Assembly (NCBI GenBank): GCA_965228435.1
Contig: OZ245818.1
Span: forward strand, 5,456,001-5,520,000
DNA length: 64,000 nucleotides
DNA from: Hoeflea_A sp965228435
Lineage (GTDB): Bacteria; Pseudomonadota; Alphaproteobacteria; Rhizobiales; Rhizobiaceae
Direction: 5' to 3'
Numbering within the stretch: position 1 is the first letter of the stretch; each line of letters starts with the position of its first letter. Below, piece after piece: positions 15,745 to 24,944 of this stretch. A program made the translations under genes and the position numbers. The notes below the pieces were generated by a model. The model saw only the letters and a list, made by a program, of their open reading frames with translations. It ran no database searches and was not told the origin of the DNA.

Positions 15745-16854
15745 ATGTCCGTGCGCCTGGCCACATTCAACGTCGAGAACCTGATCAACCGTTTTGATTT
15801 TTCCGGTTATCGTAACGAGCTGCGCCAGGATCGCAGTCTGAGGCTTTACGATATCAACTCGGAAGATGAGTACCGGCGGCTTGAGCAGGCCCGTGCTATC
15901 GCCCTGACCGACGATACGAGACAATTGACGGCCCTGGCGATCGCCGACACGGCCGCCGATATTCTCTGTCTCCAGGAAGTCGACAATCTGGATGCGCTGC
16001 ACGCGTTCGAATACGGCTATCTGTTCAAGATGATCGGGCGCGGCTACCGCCACAAATACATGGTGGAGGGCAATGACGGCCGTGGAATCGACGTTGCGGT
16101 GATGATGCGCGAAGAGACGCGAGACGGGCAGCCGATCGAGTTCCAGCGCATGCAAAGCCATGCTCACCTGACCTACGCAGACCTCGATCTGCACGACGAG
16201 GCGATTGCCGAAACCAATGAGCCACAGGACCGCATTTTCAGGCGGGACTGCCTGGAGATCGATGTCAGGATCGGCGACAGGCCGCTGACCCTTTACGTGT
16301 CTCACTTCAAGTCGATGGGTTCGCCGCGCAACGGGCTTGATGGCCGAACCGCCACCATGCCGGTTCGCATGGCTGAAGCGCGCGCCGTGCGCCACATCAT
16401 TGAGAAGCGCTTCGGCAAGGACAAGGCGGCAAACAAGCGCTGGGTGATCTGCGGCGATCTCAACGACTATCAGGAGCGGGTTGTGATCGACGGCGACAGG
16501 ATCAACGGCCACGTTTTCCAAGCGAGCTCCGAATCGGTTAGTTCAGTTGACGTTTTCACGTCGGACGGTTTTGCGGAAAACGTCGTCCGCCGCCGTCCGG
16601 AACTCGATCGTTGGACGCTGTTTCATACCCGTGGGCCGCAGGAGAGGCATTTGTGCCAACTCGACTACCTGTTGCTTTCTCCGGCGCTGGCAAAGCGCAA
16701 TGCCACACGTGTGCCGGACATCGTGAGGAGGGGACAGCCTTACCGCACCTTGTTTCCGGAAGGACAGGATGTTGAGCGCTACCCGCGCACTGGCTGGGAC
16801 CGGCCGAAGGCCTCCGATCACTGCCCCGTCGTCATGACGCTGGACATCGCCTGA
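15745..16854 (+). CDS. Endonuclease/exonuclease/phosphatase-family protein
   Basis: A 369-residue enzyme of the EEP (DNase I-like) superfamily. The metal and phosphate-binding residues are recognisable: LATFNVENL at the start (Asn), LCLQEVDN (Glu), LYVSHFKS (His), VICGDLNDY (Asp, Asn) and the final ASDHCPVVM (Asp-His). No signal peptide is seen. Family members cleave nucleic acids, phospholipids or other phosphodiesters, and the substrate cannot be told. It stands alone between the divergent BA14K gene and a PhzF-like gene. Confidence 0.85.
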   Translation: MSVRLATFNVENLINRFDFSGYRNELRQDRSLRLYDINSEDEYRRLEQARAIALTDDTRQLTALAIADTAADILCLQEVDNLDALHAFEYGYLFKMIGRGYRHKYMVEGNDGRGIDVAVMMREETRDGQPIEFQRMQSHAHLTYADLDLHDEAIAETNEPQDRIFRRDCLEIDVRIGDRPLTLYVSHFKSMGSPRNGLDGRTATMPVRMAEARAVRHIIEKRFGKDKAANKRWVICGDLNDYQERVVIDGDRINGHVFQASSESVSSVDVFTSDGFAENVVRRRPELDRWTLFHTRGPQERHLCQLDYLLLSPALAKRNATRVPDIVRRGQPYRTLFPEGQDVERYPRTGWDRPKASDHCPVVMTLDIA

Positions 16855-16956
16855 TCGACGCAACGACCGACTTCGACTTTGGGTACATTTTTCCGTTGTC
16901 GCTGGCGTTTCGGCGCTGTAATTGTTCCGTCGCCCAAGCCATCCGGAGGACCGCCC

Positions 16957-17877
16957 ATGCCGCGCAGCTACGCCATCTACGATGTCTTTTCGGCCGACAG
17001 ACTGGCCGGCAATCCTCTGGCAGTGGTGTTCGATGCGGAAGGGCTTTCGGACGAGCAAATGCAGAAAATCGCCGGCGAGTTCAACTTGTCTGAAACGGTG
17101 TTCGTCCTGCCGGCTGACAACCCCACCCATGGAGCGCGGCTGCGCATTTTTACGCCAGGGCGGGAACTGCCTTTCGCGGGCCATCCGACCGTCGGCGCAT
17201 CGGTGGCGCTCGCCGAGCGCAAGACCGGCGGCGAAGATGTCGATATGGACGTGATGAACGTGCTGGAGGAAGGTGTCGGGCCGGTGCGCACGGTTGCAAA
17301 ACTGCAATCGGGTCAGCCGACGTTCGCCGAGTTTGATCTGCCGCGCCTCTCCGGGATCTTTCACGCCGACGTCAGCAAGGAGGCCGTTGCGTCCGCGCTT
17401 GGCCTGGAGCCGCATGAAATCGGCTTTGAAAACCACCAGATCTCAATCTGGAATGCCGGTGTGCCGTTCATGATGGTGCCGGTGCATGATCTGTCTGTTG
17501 CGGCCAAGGCACGTTGCGACGCCGCGCGTTGGGAACAGTTGGCTCCCATGGCCGACGGTCAGTTGGTCGATGCCTTCGTCTACTGCCGCGGTGGCGTCTC
17601 GCATGAGGCCAGCTTCCACGCACGGATGTTCGCGCCGCATGTCGGCATTACCGAAGACCCGGCAACCGGATCTGCGGTCGCCGCGTTTTCAGGCGCGGTG
17701 CACATGTTCGACGATCTTTTGGATGGCCACCACTCGCTGCTGATCGAGCAGGGCGTTGAAATGGGCCGCCCCTCGGTCATCCACCTCCATCTCGACCTCG
17801 AAGGTGGCAAGATCGTTCACGCCCGCATCGGCGGCAACGCCGTCAAGATCGCCGAAGGTGTGTTGCTGCTCGACTGA
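16957..17877 (+). CDS. PhzF-family isomerase/epimerase-like protein
   Basis: A 306-residue member of the PhzF/DAP-epimerase-like fold. The catalytic glutamate fits Glu46 in NLSETVFVLP; other family blocks are LPFAGHPTVGAS and ITEDPATGSAVAAF. Despite the name, most family members are not phenazine enzymes, and no phenazine cluster is present. The ATG at 16957 is preceded by GGAGG. The frame is open for 26 codons upstream without family resemblance. The substrate is unknown. Confidence 0.88.
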   Translation: MPRSYAIYDVFSADRLAGNPLAVVFDAEGLSDEQMQKIAGEFNLSETVFVLPADNPTHGARLRIFTPGRELPFAGHPTVGASVALAERKTGGEDVDMDVMNVLEEGVGPVRTVAKLQSGQPTFAEFDLPRLSGIFHADVSKEAVASALGLEPHEIGFENHQISIWNAGVPFMMVPVHDLSVAAKARCDAARWEQLAPMADGQLVDAFVYCRGGVSHEASFHARMFAPHVGITEDPATGSAVAAFSGAVHMFDDLLDGHHSLLIEQGVEMGRPSVIHLHLDLEGGKIVHARIGGNAVKIAEGVLLLD

Positions 17878-18075
17878 GTCAGCAGATGTTCGAATATTGA
17901 ATTTGTAAGTCTGGCGACTGGCTGGACCTATTCGGCATATCAATCGCCAGTGCCTCGTTTCAAGGTCTGAACGGCCGAACGGCGTCTTGCATGTTCGACA
18001 AATGACCCAGCTTGATGGCCGCCGTGGATTGTGAGACCGTTTTCACTGCAAAGAAACAAATGGGGGGTTGCGCTT

Positions 18076-19698
18076 ATGTTCGGCAAAATGATGTACCAAC
18101 CACTGCTGATTTCCCAGCTGATCGATCACGCTGACCGCTATCACGGCGGGACGGAAATCGTGTCAGTTGAAACGGCTGGAGGAACGACACTCACGAACTG
18201 GAGTGAAGTCGCCACGAACGCACGGAAACTTGCGTCGGCACTCTCTGCTCTTGGATTGAAGCTGGGTGCCAGGTGCGGGACGATAGCCTGGAACAACAGG
18301 CGCCACCTCGAGATTTACTTCGGTGCTTCTGGCGGCGGGTTTGTCTGTCACACGCTGAATCCACGGCTTCATCCCGAACAGGTTGTTTACGTTGCCAATG
18401 ACGCCGAAGACGAAGTGCTTTTCTTCGACAGAACGTTCCTGCCGGTCGTGCAACAGCTCACGGACAAGCTCAAGACCGTTCGGCATTATGTCCTTTTGGG
18501 GCCGCGCGACGACGAGGCGGCAAAGGCGATTGACGGACTGATCTTCTTCGACGAATTGATCGACACCGATATCGACAACTTCACCTGGCCGGAATTCGAT
18601 GAAAACCACCCGTCGTCCCTTTGCTATACATCGGGTACGACCGGGAACCCGAAAGGCGTGCTGTATTCGCACCGCTCCACCATGTTGCATACGCTTGGCG
18701 GCAATCATCCGGATGGGCTGGCCGTTTCGGCAAAAGACACCGTTTTGCCAGTCGTGCCGATGTTCCATGCCAATGCCTGGGGCGTTCCCTATATCGCTGC
18801 CTGCGCGGGCGCCAAACTCATCCTCCCGGGTCCAGGCCTCGATGGCGAGAGTCTGGTCAGACTGATCGACGACCACCAGGTGACCCTGGCCTTGGGCGTG
18901 CCGACAATCTGGATGGGGCTCTTGGGGGCGCTCGAAGCCACTGGATCAAAGGCGGAAAGCATGACCCGGACCGTTGTCGGTGGATCCGCTTTGCCGCCGT
19001 CGATGATTCCGGAATTCCGTGACAAGTACGGTGTCGAACTCATCCATGCCTGGGGCATGACGGAGACGAGTCCTCTCGGTACGCTCAATCAGCTGCTGCA
19101 GAAACACCAGCATCTTCCGGTGGACCAAAAGGCCGAGCTGCGCATCGGACAGGGCCGACCGCCCTTTGGCGTCGAGCTACGCGTCATCGACGAAAATGGT
19201 GATCTCTTGCCCAGAGATGGAGAGACGCAGGGCGACTTGCAGATTAGGGGCCACTGGATCGTCGACACCTATTTCAACAAGTCCGACAATGCGCTGACCG
19301 ACGATGGATGGTTCGATACGGGCGATGTGGCGACGCTTGACCGCGACGGGTACATGATCATCCGCGATCGTTCGAAAGACATCATCAAGTCGGGCGGTGA
19401 GTGGATATCGACTGTGGAACTGGAAAACATAGCGATTGGCCATCCCGCCATCGCCAATGCGGCTGCAATTGCCGCGCGCCACAAAAAATGGGACGAGCGG
19501 CCCGTCATTGTCGCGATCAAATCTTCGGACGTATCCGAGGAAGAGATCCTGGCCTACTACGAGGGGAAAATCCCCAAATGGCAGATTCCGGACAAGGTCG
19601 TCTTCGTGGATGAACTGCCGCTGGGAGCGACAGGGAAGGTGGTCAAAGTGAAACTTCGTGACACCTATGCGGACGTGCTCCTGGAAGAAGGCGCATGA
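18076..19698 (+). CDS. AMP-forming acyl-CoA ligase (DmdB-like)
   Basis: A 540-residue adenylate-forming ligase that activates a carboxylic acid with ATP and CoA. The P-loop is YTSGTTGNPKG; other core motifs are WGMTETSPLG, GWFDTGDV and DRSKDIIKSGGEW, with the catalytic Lys in LGATGKVVK. The N terminus (FGKMMYQPLLISQLIDHADRYHG) resembles that of 3-methylmercaptopropionate-CoA ligases (DmdB) as I remember them, but medium-chain substrates are equally possible. The ATG at 18076 follows GGGGGG at good distance. Its stop overlaps the next start by 4 bases. Confidence 0.87.
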   Translation: MFGKMMYQPLLISQLIDHADRYHGGTEIVSVETAGGTTLTNWSEVATNARKLASALSALGLKLGARCGTIAWNNRRHLEIYFGASGGGFVCHTLNPRLHPEQVVYVANDAEDEVLFFDRTFLPVVQQLTDKLKTVRHYVLLGPRDDEAAKAIDGLIFFDELIDTDIDNFTWPEFDENHPSSLCYTSGTTGNPKGVLYSHRSTMLHTLGGNHPDGLAVSAKDTVLPVVPMFHANAWGVPYIAACAGAKLILPGPGLDGESLVRLIDDHQVTLALGVPTIWMGLLGALEATGSKAESMTRTVVGGSALPPSMIPEFRDKYGVELIHAWGMTETSPLGTLNQLLQKHQHLPVDQKAELRIGQGRPPFGVELRVIDENGDLLPRDGETQGDLQIRGHWIVDTYFNKSDNALTDDGWFDTGDVATLDRDGYMIIRDRSKDIIKSGGEWISTVELENIAIGHPAIANAAAIAARHKKWDERPVIVAIKSSDVSEEEILAYYEGKIPKWQIPDKVVFVDELPLGATGKVVKVKLRDTYADVLLEEGA

Positions 19699-20489
19699 CC
19701 ATGAGCTACGAAACCCTGGCGTTTGCCGTCGATGAGGGTCTTGCGACCATCACACTGACGCGTTCGGAACAGGCCAACGCGCTCAATCTGAAAATGGCGG
19801 AAGAGCTGCACGCCGTGTCGATATTATGCAGTACCCGGGCGGATGTCCGAGCGGTGCTGCTGACCGGCGAGGGCAGGATGTTCTGTGCCGGCGGCGATCT
19901 CAAGCAGTTCAACGAAGCCGGAGACGGCAGGGAAGCCCTCGTGCTCAATATGGCAACCGTCCTTCATGCCGCGATCATCCGCTTCTCGAACATGGATGCA
20001 CCGCTGGTGATCGCCTTGAATGGTGCTGCCGGCGGTGCCGGTCTGTCTCTCCTGTCGTCAGCGGATTTTGTCATTGCCTCGTCGAAGGCGAAGCTGGTCT
20101 CTGCCTATACGGCGTCGGGTCTGACGCCTGATGGCTCCTCAACCTTCTTCCTTGCAAAGCACATCGGCTTGTTGCGGGCCAAGGAGTTGATGTTCACCAA
20201 TCGCGTGCTGACAGCCAACGAAGCGAAGGATTGGGGCCTGGTCAACCAGGTCGTGGAGCCCGAGGTTTTGGCGGAGGAAGCAGTTTCCGTCGCGCGAAAT
20301 TTTGCGGCAGGCCCAACCAAGGCGTTCGGACGTTTGAAGCGGCTGCTGCAGACGGCATACAGCGATCCGATGGAGTCCCAGCTCGAGCAAGAAACGCAGG
20401 CTATTGCCTGGACGATGACAACTGAAGACGGCCCGCATGGGATCGAGTCGTTTCTTGAAAAGAGAAAGCCCGAGTTCAAAGGGCGTTAG
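19695..20489 (+). CDS. Enoyl-CoA hydratase/isomerase (PaaG-like)
   Basis: A 264-residue crotonase-fold protein translationally coupled to the acyl-CoA ligase (ATGA at 19695-19698). Oxyanion-hole segments are FCAGGDLKQF near residue 63 and NGAAGGAGLSL near 113. The sequence GLTPDGSSTFFLAKHIG and the end FLEKRKPEFKGR are typical of the PaaG/2-(1,2-epoxyphenyl)acetyl-CoA isomerase-like branch. Together the pair suggests activation of an acid followed by hydration or isomerisation of its unsaturated CoA ester. The rest of a beta-oxidation set is not adjacent. Confidence 0.88.
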   Translation: MTMSYETLAFAVDEGLATITLTRSEQANALNLKMAEELHAVSILCSTRADVRAVLLTGEGRMFCAGGDLKQFNEAGDGREALVLNMATVLHAAIIRFSNMDAPLVIALNGAAGGAGLSLLSSADFVIASSKAKLVSAYTASGLTPDGSSTFFLAKHIGLLRAKELMFTNRVLTANEAKDWGLVNQVVEPEVLAEEAVSVARNFAAGPTKAFGRLKRLLQTAYSDPMESQLEQETQAIAWTMTTEDGPHGIESFLEKRKPEFKGR

Positions 20490-20744
20490 CCATAGTCATA
20501 ACGCTCGCCTGCCGTCATGTTCGTCGTCTGCAAGCTGACGCGCGTGGCATGTCGGTGATGCTCGCCACCCTGGTCGCAATGGGAGGCATTGAGCGATGAC
20601 ACATCATGCTTCTCGTGACTTCGCTCTGTACACTATCGGTGCAAGGTTCATTGTGGGCGTCGCCGCGTCGGTATCACACAAACCCGGCAAACGATGAGAT
20701 GCAGGTCGAAGCAATTAGGATCAATGACTTGTAGATGTTTCTCG

Positions 20745-22199
20745 CTATTGAAGCGATTCTGCGTCCTGAGGTGACACGATCAATCGGCGCGCATTGCGGG
20801 TTTGAAGGGCGCTTTCGACATGGAATTCCATCAGGGTCAGCATAAGATTCTGTTTGACCTCGAACGCTTCTGGCACGTTCCACAAATTCCTGGTTTCGCC
20901 TGCTTCGCTTTCGAGGTCGAATAGCTGGCCTTCTTCACTGCCGTGAAAATGGACGAGCTTGTGGGTCTTTGAGCGGACCATTGTGAGAAAGTTTGTGCCG
21001 GTCATGTTGACGTCGCCGGCTTGTTCGCAGAACACGTGGGCGCGTCCTTCGAATGGATCGCCACGCAGCGCGGGATTAAGCGACACCGCTTCAAAGGACG
21101 GGTCCGGTTCGACGCCCGCCCACTCAAGAATGGTCGGGCCGAGGTCAAAAAGCTGGACCAGGGCGTCGATATTACGTCTGCCCCTGAACCGATGGGGCGC
21201 TGAAATGATAAGCGGAACGCGCGTGACCTCCTCGTAAGGCGCCCACTTCTGAATCAATCCGTGATCGCCGAGGTTATCGCCATGGTCAGAGGTGAAAATG
21301 ATGATGGTGTTGTCCAGATTGCCGCGTGCCTCCAGCGCATCGAGGATACGACCAACCTGCGTATCGATCATCTCGACATTGGCGTAATAGTACGCGCGCA
21401 TACGGTGGAGTTCGTCCTCGGTCGGGTCAAGCTTCCACGCGACGCTGTCGTGGTCGACCTCGACGTCATGCTTCCGCTTTTCCACCCAGGGCGAGGCGAG
21501 GTTCGCGAGTTCCTCATCGCTCACATCCGGGACCGGCACGTTTCGTGACATGTATTTTTCAGCCACCTCCGGCGTCGGGTCATAGGGCGGATGCGGGCCC
21601 GGGAACCCGATTGTCATGAAGAGCGGTTTTTCGACTGGCTTGGTGTCTAGCCACCAGCACGCGGTATCACCGACAAAATTGTCGGATTGCAAGCGAGGCG
21701 GAAGATCCCAAGTGAACGCGCCAAGACGATCTTTGTAGTCTGTTCGCTTTCGGTATTCCTCACGCTGCTGTTTTTTCAAACCGTGACTGGCCAGCGCCTT
21801 GTCCCACTCGTCAAGGAACCAGCGTCCTTCGAGATATCGGTCTTTGTTCTCAACGACGAAGCGCTCATGAAACCCGGCCTTCGCGTCGTAGGGAATGGTG
21901 TGCATCTTGCCGATGTTCACGCAGTGATATCCCACGGCGGCAAGGTCCGAGACCCAGGTACGGCTCCATGGCTGGCCATTCGCCAACACGCCATTCGTGT
22001 GCGGATAGTATCCCGTAAAGAGGCTTGCCCGGCACGGAACGCAGGAGGGCGCGGTCACGTGGCACTGCGTGAAGGAAACGCCGTTGCGGGCAAGCCGGTC
22101 GATATTCGGTGTATCCATATGGGATGCACCAAGCGCAGCTATCGTGTCATAGCGTTGCTGATCGGTGATGATGAGGACGATGTCCGGCGCAGCGGGCAT
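20745..22199 (-). CDS. Type I sulfatase, Cys-type, cytoplasmic (sulfatase 1)
   Basis: A 484-residue sulfatase (alkaline phosphatase superfamily). The N-terminal metal site is IITDQQRYDT (Asp13 region). The active-site motif is CVPCRASLFTG, where Cys53 should be oxidised to formylglycine; the fourth motif position is Cys instead of the commoner Ser. Further metal ligands are in FTSDHGDNLGDHG. No signal peptide is present, so it should act in the cytoplasm. The ATG at 22199 has AGGA upstream; a GTG at 22217 that overlaps the gntR stop would add six residues. It is the last gene of the tctCBA-gntR transcript. Confidence 0.9.
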   Translation of the reverse strand: MPAAPDIVLIITDQQRYDTIAALGASHMDTPNIDRLARNGVSFTQCHVTAPSCVPCRASLFTGYYPHTNGVLANGQPWSRTWVSDLAAVGYHCVNIGKMHTIPYDAKAGFHERFVVENKDRYLEGRWFLDEWDKALASHGLKKQQREEYRKRTDYKDRLGAFTWDLPPRLQSDNFVGDTACWWLDTKPVEKPLFMTIGFPGPHPPYDPTPEVAEKYMSRNVPVPDVSDEELANLASPWVEKRKHDVEVDHDSVAWKLDPTEDELHRMRAYYYANVEMIDTQVGRILDALEARGNLDNTIIIFTSDHGDNLGDHGLIQKWAPYEEVTRVPLIISAPHRFRGRRNIDALVQLFDLGPTILEWAGVEPDPSFEAVSLNPALRGDPFEGRAHVFCEQAGDVNMTGTNFLTMVRSKTHKLVHFHGSEEGQLFDLESEAGETRNLWNVPEAFEVKQNLMLTLMEFHVESALQTRNARRLIVSPQDAESLQ

Positions 22200-22213
22200 T
22201 GGTGTGCGTTCCT

Positions 22214-22912
22214 TCACAGTTTAAGTCGATAAAATCGCTCAGCCAGGCCATCGAGATGGGTCTGCATAGCGGTGCGTGCAGCGTCCGGCGCGCCGCGTTC
22301 GATGGCACGCAAAATGATTTGGTGATACTCGACCGATTTCTCTCGGTTCGACACATGCCGCGTCTGATCGTACCAGCGGGTCCACATGTTGCCTTCTCGC
22401 ATGCGCCAGAGATGAGCCACGAAACCAGCGAGCACATCGTTGCCGGCAGCTTTCGAGATTGCCGCGTGGAACGCCGCGTCGGCGACGTCGAACCTTTCGA
22501 TGTCATGCAGGCTGACGGCCATCTCATCAATGGTCGATTGCATTCTGCTGATATCGGCATTTGTCGCATTTTGGGCCGCGAGCGCTGCGGTTTCGCCTTC
22601 AATGATCCGGCGTGCTGCCAGGACGTCAGACGGCGGCGCTCCGTCAGGCTCAACGAGTTCCGACTGATTGCGCTGCGCAGGGTCGAGAACAAAGACACCG
22701 GAGCCAACGCGGATCTCAACGAACCGCATGATCTCGAGTGCCAGCAGGGCTTCGCGCACTGTCGTTCGGCTGACGTCAAGGATCTGGGCCAGTTCTCGCT
22801 CAGGCGGAAGGCGCTGGCCAGGCGTGTAACGCCCAGTATCGATGTCACCCGCAAGTTTGCGGGCGATTTGGAGATATCGGCGGCTGCCGGCGGGGAGATC
22901 AAGCATGTTCAT
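22214..22912 (-). CDS. GntR-family regulator (FadR/FCD subfamily)
   Basis: A 232-residue regulator with a winged-helix N-terminal domain (YTPGQRLPPERELAQILDVS, then RTTVREALLALE) and a C-terminal all-helical FCD ligand domain with the likely metal-binding residues in FDVADAAFHAAI and SVEYHQIILRAIERG. Its ATG overlaps the tctA stop (ATGA), and the sulfatase gene follows closely. It most likely controls this module in response to its substrate or a metabolite. Candidate binding sites with TTGG(A/T)CCAACC are upstream of tctC. The frame extends upstream to 23131 only as antisense of tctA. Confidence 0.9.
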   Translation of the reverse strand: MNMLDLPAGSRRYLQIARKLAGDIDTGRYTPGQRLPPERELAQILDVSRTTVREALLALEIMRFVEIRVGSGVFVLDPAQRNQSELVEPDGAPPSDVLAARRIIEGETAALAAQNATNADISRMQSTIDEMAVSLHDIERFDVADAAFHAAISKAAGNDVLAGFVAHLWRMREGNMWTRWYDQTRHVSNREKSVEYHQIILRAIERGAPDAARTAMQTHLDGLAERFYRLKL

Positions 22913-24393
22913 ACGATATCTTTCGCTGCCGTTTCGCGGTCCATAATGCGTTTGGCAATGGCTGGCCAGGCGACAGTGATCACCGCGAGTGCAAGGAACA
23001 GAAGTGCATACGGACGGGTCAGGATTTCCGCAAGGTTGCCGTCGGACATCATCAGGGATGCGCGCAATTGCTCCTCGGCAATCGGCGACAGAACGAAACC
23101 GATGACAAAGGGGCCGAGCGGAACCTTGCAATACTCCAACCCGAGACCGATGACTCCGAAGCCGATCATCACCCAGACGTCAACGAAACTGGAATTCACG
23201 GCATAGGAACCCGTCACGCAAAATACGAGAATGACGGCCATCAATCCGGACCGGGGCAGCCGGACGATTTGCGCGATGTAGCGGACCAGCCCCCACATCA
23301 GCATGAGCATCAGGACGTTGGCAACGAAATAAGCCGCGATGATGCCGTAAGCGATTTCGGGTGCGTTCTGGAACAGGAGTGGGCCGGGTTGCAAGTTGTG
23401 AATGGTCAGAGCGCCAATCAGAATCGCCTCGGTGACGCTGCCCGGAATGCCCATCGTAATGAGCGGTATCAGTGCGCCGCCGATGGAGGCGTTGTTTGCG
23501 CTCTCGGCAGCGATGACGCCGGGTTCGTATCCGGTACCGAATTTTTCAGGCTCTCGAGAGATCTGTTTCTCGGTGGAGTAGCTGACCAGTGCTGCGATGT
23601 TGCCGCCGATACCAGGAAGCAGACCAATCCAGGTCCCAATGATCGAGCCGCGGATGAGGCGCGGAATGTATGACAAATCTCTGCGATAGATGGGCAGATG
23701 TCGGCTTGGCAACTTCATGTCGCCCATGGTCTGGGGCGTTGCGCTGTCGCGCAGGATCTGGCTGATCGCGAAGGCGCCGATCAAAACCGGCAAGAGGCCA
23801 AATCCGGACAGAAGCGCGTCGTATCCGAAGGTCAGGCGGGCCTGTCCAATGGAGCTGTCGATGCCCGGCAGGGCGAAGGACATGCCAAGGGCTGCGCCAA
23901 GCAAACCTTTCACCATCGACCCTTGCGACAGGACAGCCAGCATGACGAGTGCCATGAGCACCAGTGTGAAATACTCCCAGGGTCCGAATTGCAGGGCGAA
24001 GCGCGCGAGCGACGGCGACATGCCGGCCAGAAACCCCCACGAAATGATGCCACCGACAACTGATGCCATGATGCCGAGAGCAAGGGCGCGCTCCGATTGG
24101 CCCTTTTGCGCCATGGGATAGCCGTCGAAGGTGGTCACGATGGAGGAAGGCGTGCCGGGCATGCGGAGCAGGATCGCCATGATCAGGCCGCCCGAGATAC
24201 CGCCGACATATTCACCGATCAGAAGCGTTACTGCGCTCACCGGGTCCATGTGGAAGGTGAGCGGCAGGGTGAGCGCGATCAACATCGATGCTGTCAGGCC
24301 CGGAATCGCGCCGACGACGATGCCCAAGGCGGTTCCTATAAACAGGAACATCAAGTTGTTGGGCGCGAAGAGGGCTATGAATGCATCGGCCAT
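22909..24393 (-). CDS. tctA: Tripartite tricarboxylate transporter, large membrane subunit
   Basis: A 494-residue integral membrane protein with about 11-12 hydrophobic segments. The family signature is present: VGAIPGLTASMLIALTLPLT near residue 26, EYVGGISGGLIMAILLRMPG, and the second repeat GLLPGIGGNIAALVSYSTEK. TctA forms the channel of TTT importers, which take up carboxylates and related anions with a solute-binding protein. It is separated from tctB by 3 bases and overlaps gntR by 4. In this setting the cargo is probably a sulfated anion. Confidence 0.95.
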   Translation of the reverse strand: MADAFIALFAPNNLMFLFIGTALGIVVGAIPGLTASMLIALTLPLTFHMDPVSAVTLLIGEYVGGISGGLIMAILLRMPGTPSSIVTTFDGYPMAQKGQSERALALGIMASVVGGIISWGFLAGMSPSLARFALQFGPWEYFTLVLMALVMLAVLSQGSMVKGLLGAALGMSFALPGIDSSIGQARLTFGYDALLSGFGLLPVLIGAFAISQILRDSATPQTMGDMKLPSRHLPIYRRDLSYIPRLIRGSIIGTWIGLLPGIGGNIAALVSYSTEKQISREPEKFGTGYEPGVIAAESANNASIGGALIPLITMGIPGSVTEAILIGALTIHNLQPGPLLFQNAPEIAYGIIAAYFVANVLMLMLMWGLVRYIAQIVRLPRSGLMAVILVFCVTGSYAVNSSFVDVWVMIGFGVIGLGLEYCKVPLGPFVIGFVLSPIAEEQLRASLMMSDGNLAEILTRPYALLFLALAVITVAWPAIAKRIMDRETAAKDIV

Positions 24394-24396
24394 GGA

Positions 24397-24879
24397 TCAG
24401 CCGATCCTGATGTAGAGCAGGCGTTCGAACACCGTGGAAATGAAGACGGCGAGCAGGAGCCCGAGCACCGCGAAGGCAGCCAACCCGCGCCAGTTCACGC
24501 CGCTGATCGCGACGCCCGTTGCGATGACAAAGAGGGGTGTTGCGGCAATGAACGGCACGCGCAGAACATCAAGCGCGAAGACATAGGCAATCAGGGCAAT
24601 GAAGACGAGAGCGCCGCGTTTCGGATCTATCTTCGGTTTGGAGGTGTCCTCTTGAGGCACCGGAGCGTTCCTGCGGTGGCGCATGACGGCGCTGACGGCA
24701 ATGATGAGCGCGAACGCAACGAGCAGTCCACCGAGGATGCGCGGCAAGGCCGCAGAGCCAAGCGGTTCGAAGCGCGGCGGCGGCAATGAATGGGCCCCGA
24801 TGAAGAGGATCGCCGCCCCAACCAAAGTGAGGGCAGCAAGTGCCAGATCAGCGATGGTTTTTCGGGCCTTGTCTTCCAC
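24397..24879 (-). CDS. tctB: Tripartite tricarboxylate transporter, small membrane subunit
   Basis: A 160-residue protein with four hydrophobic segments (including ALAALTLVGAAILFIGA, GGLLVAFALIIAVSAV and AAFAVLGLLLAVFIS) matching TctB in size and layout. The only sensible start is a GTG at 24879 (VEDKARKTIADL); upstream the frame runs into the 3' end of tctC without similarity. No strong ribosome binding site is seen before it, so translation may depend on the transcript from tctC. Confidence 0.85.
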   Translation of the reverse strand: MEDKARKTIADLALAALTLVGAAILFIGAHSLPPPRFEPLGSAALPRILGGLLVAFALIIAVSAVMRHRRNAPVPQEDTSKPKIDPKRGALVFIALIAYVFALDVLRVPFIAATPLFVIATGVAISGVNWRGLAAFAVLGLLLAVFISTVFERLLYIRIG

Positions 24880-24907
24880 GGGAAGCGGTCTTTTTGCGGC
24901 TGAGAAC

Positions 24908-24936
24908 CGGGGGCAAGCCGTGGCGGCCCGCCCCCG
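24908..24936 (-). other. Strong intercistronic hairpin after tctC
   Basis: A 13-bp stem joins 24908-24920 to 24924-24936 (two G-U pairs on the minus-strand RNA) around a 3-base loop. It lies 8 bases after the tctC stop and has no T-run. Such hairpins commonly protect the upstream mRNA or limit read-through, giving more binding protein than membrane subunits. Confidence 0.65.
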
Positions 24937-24944
24937 AGGGAGGA

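Noticed and set aside
20596..20697. 33-codon frame starting MTHHASRDFALY with GGAGG upstream
   Set aside because: A reasonable ribosome binding site but no family, no partner and not enough length to judge. Could be a small protein; not supported enough to list.
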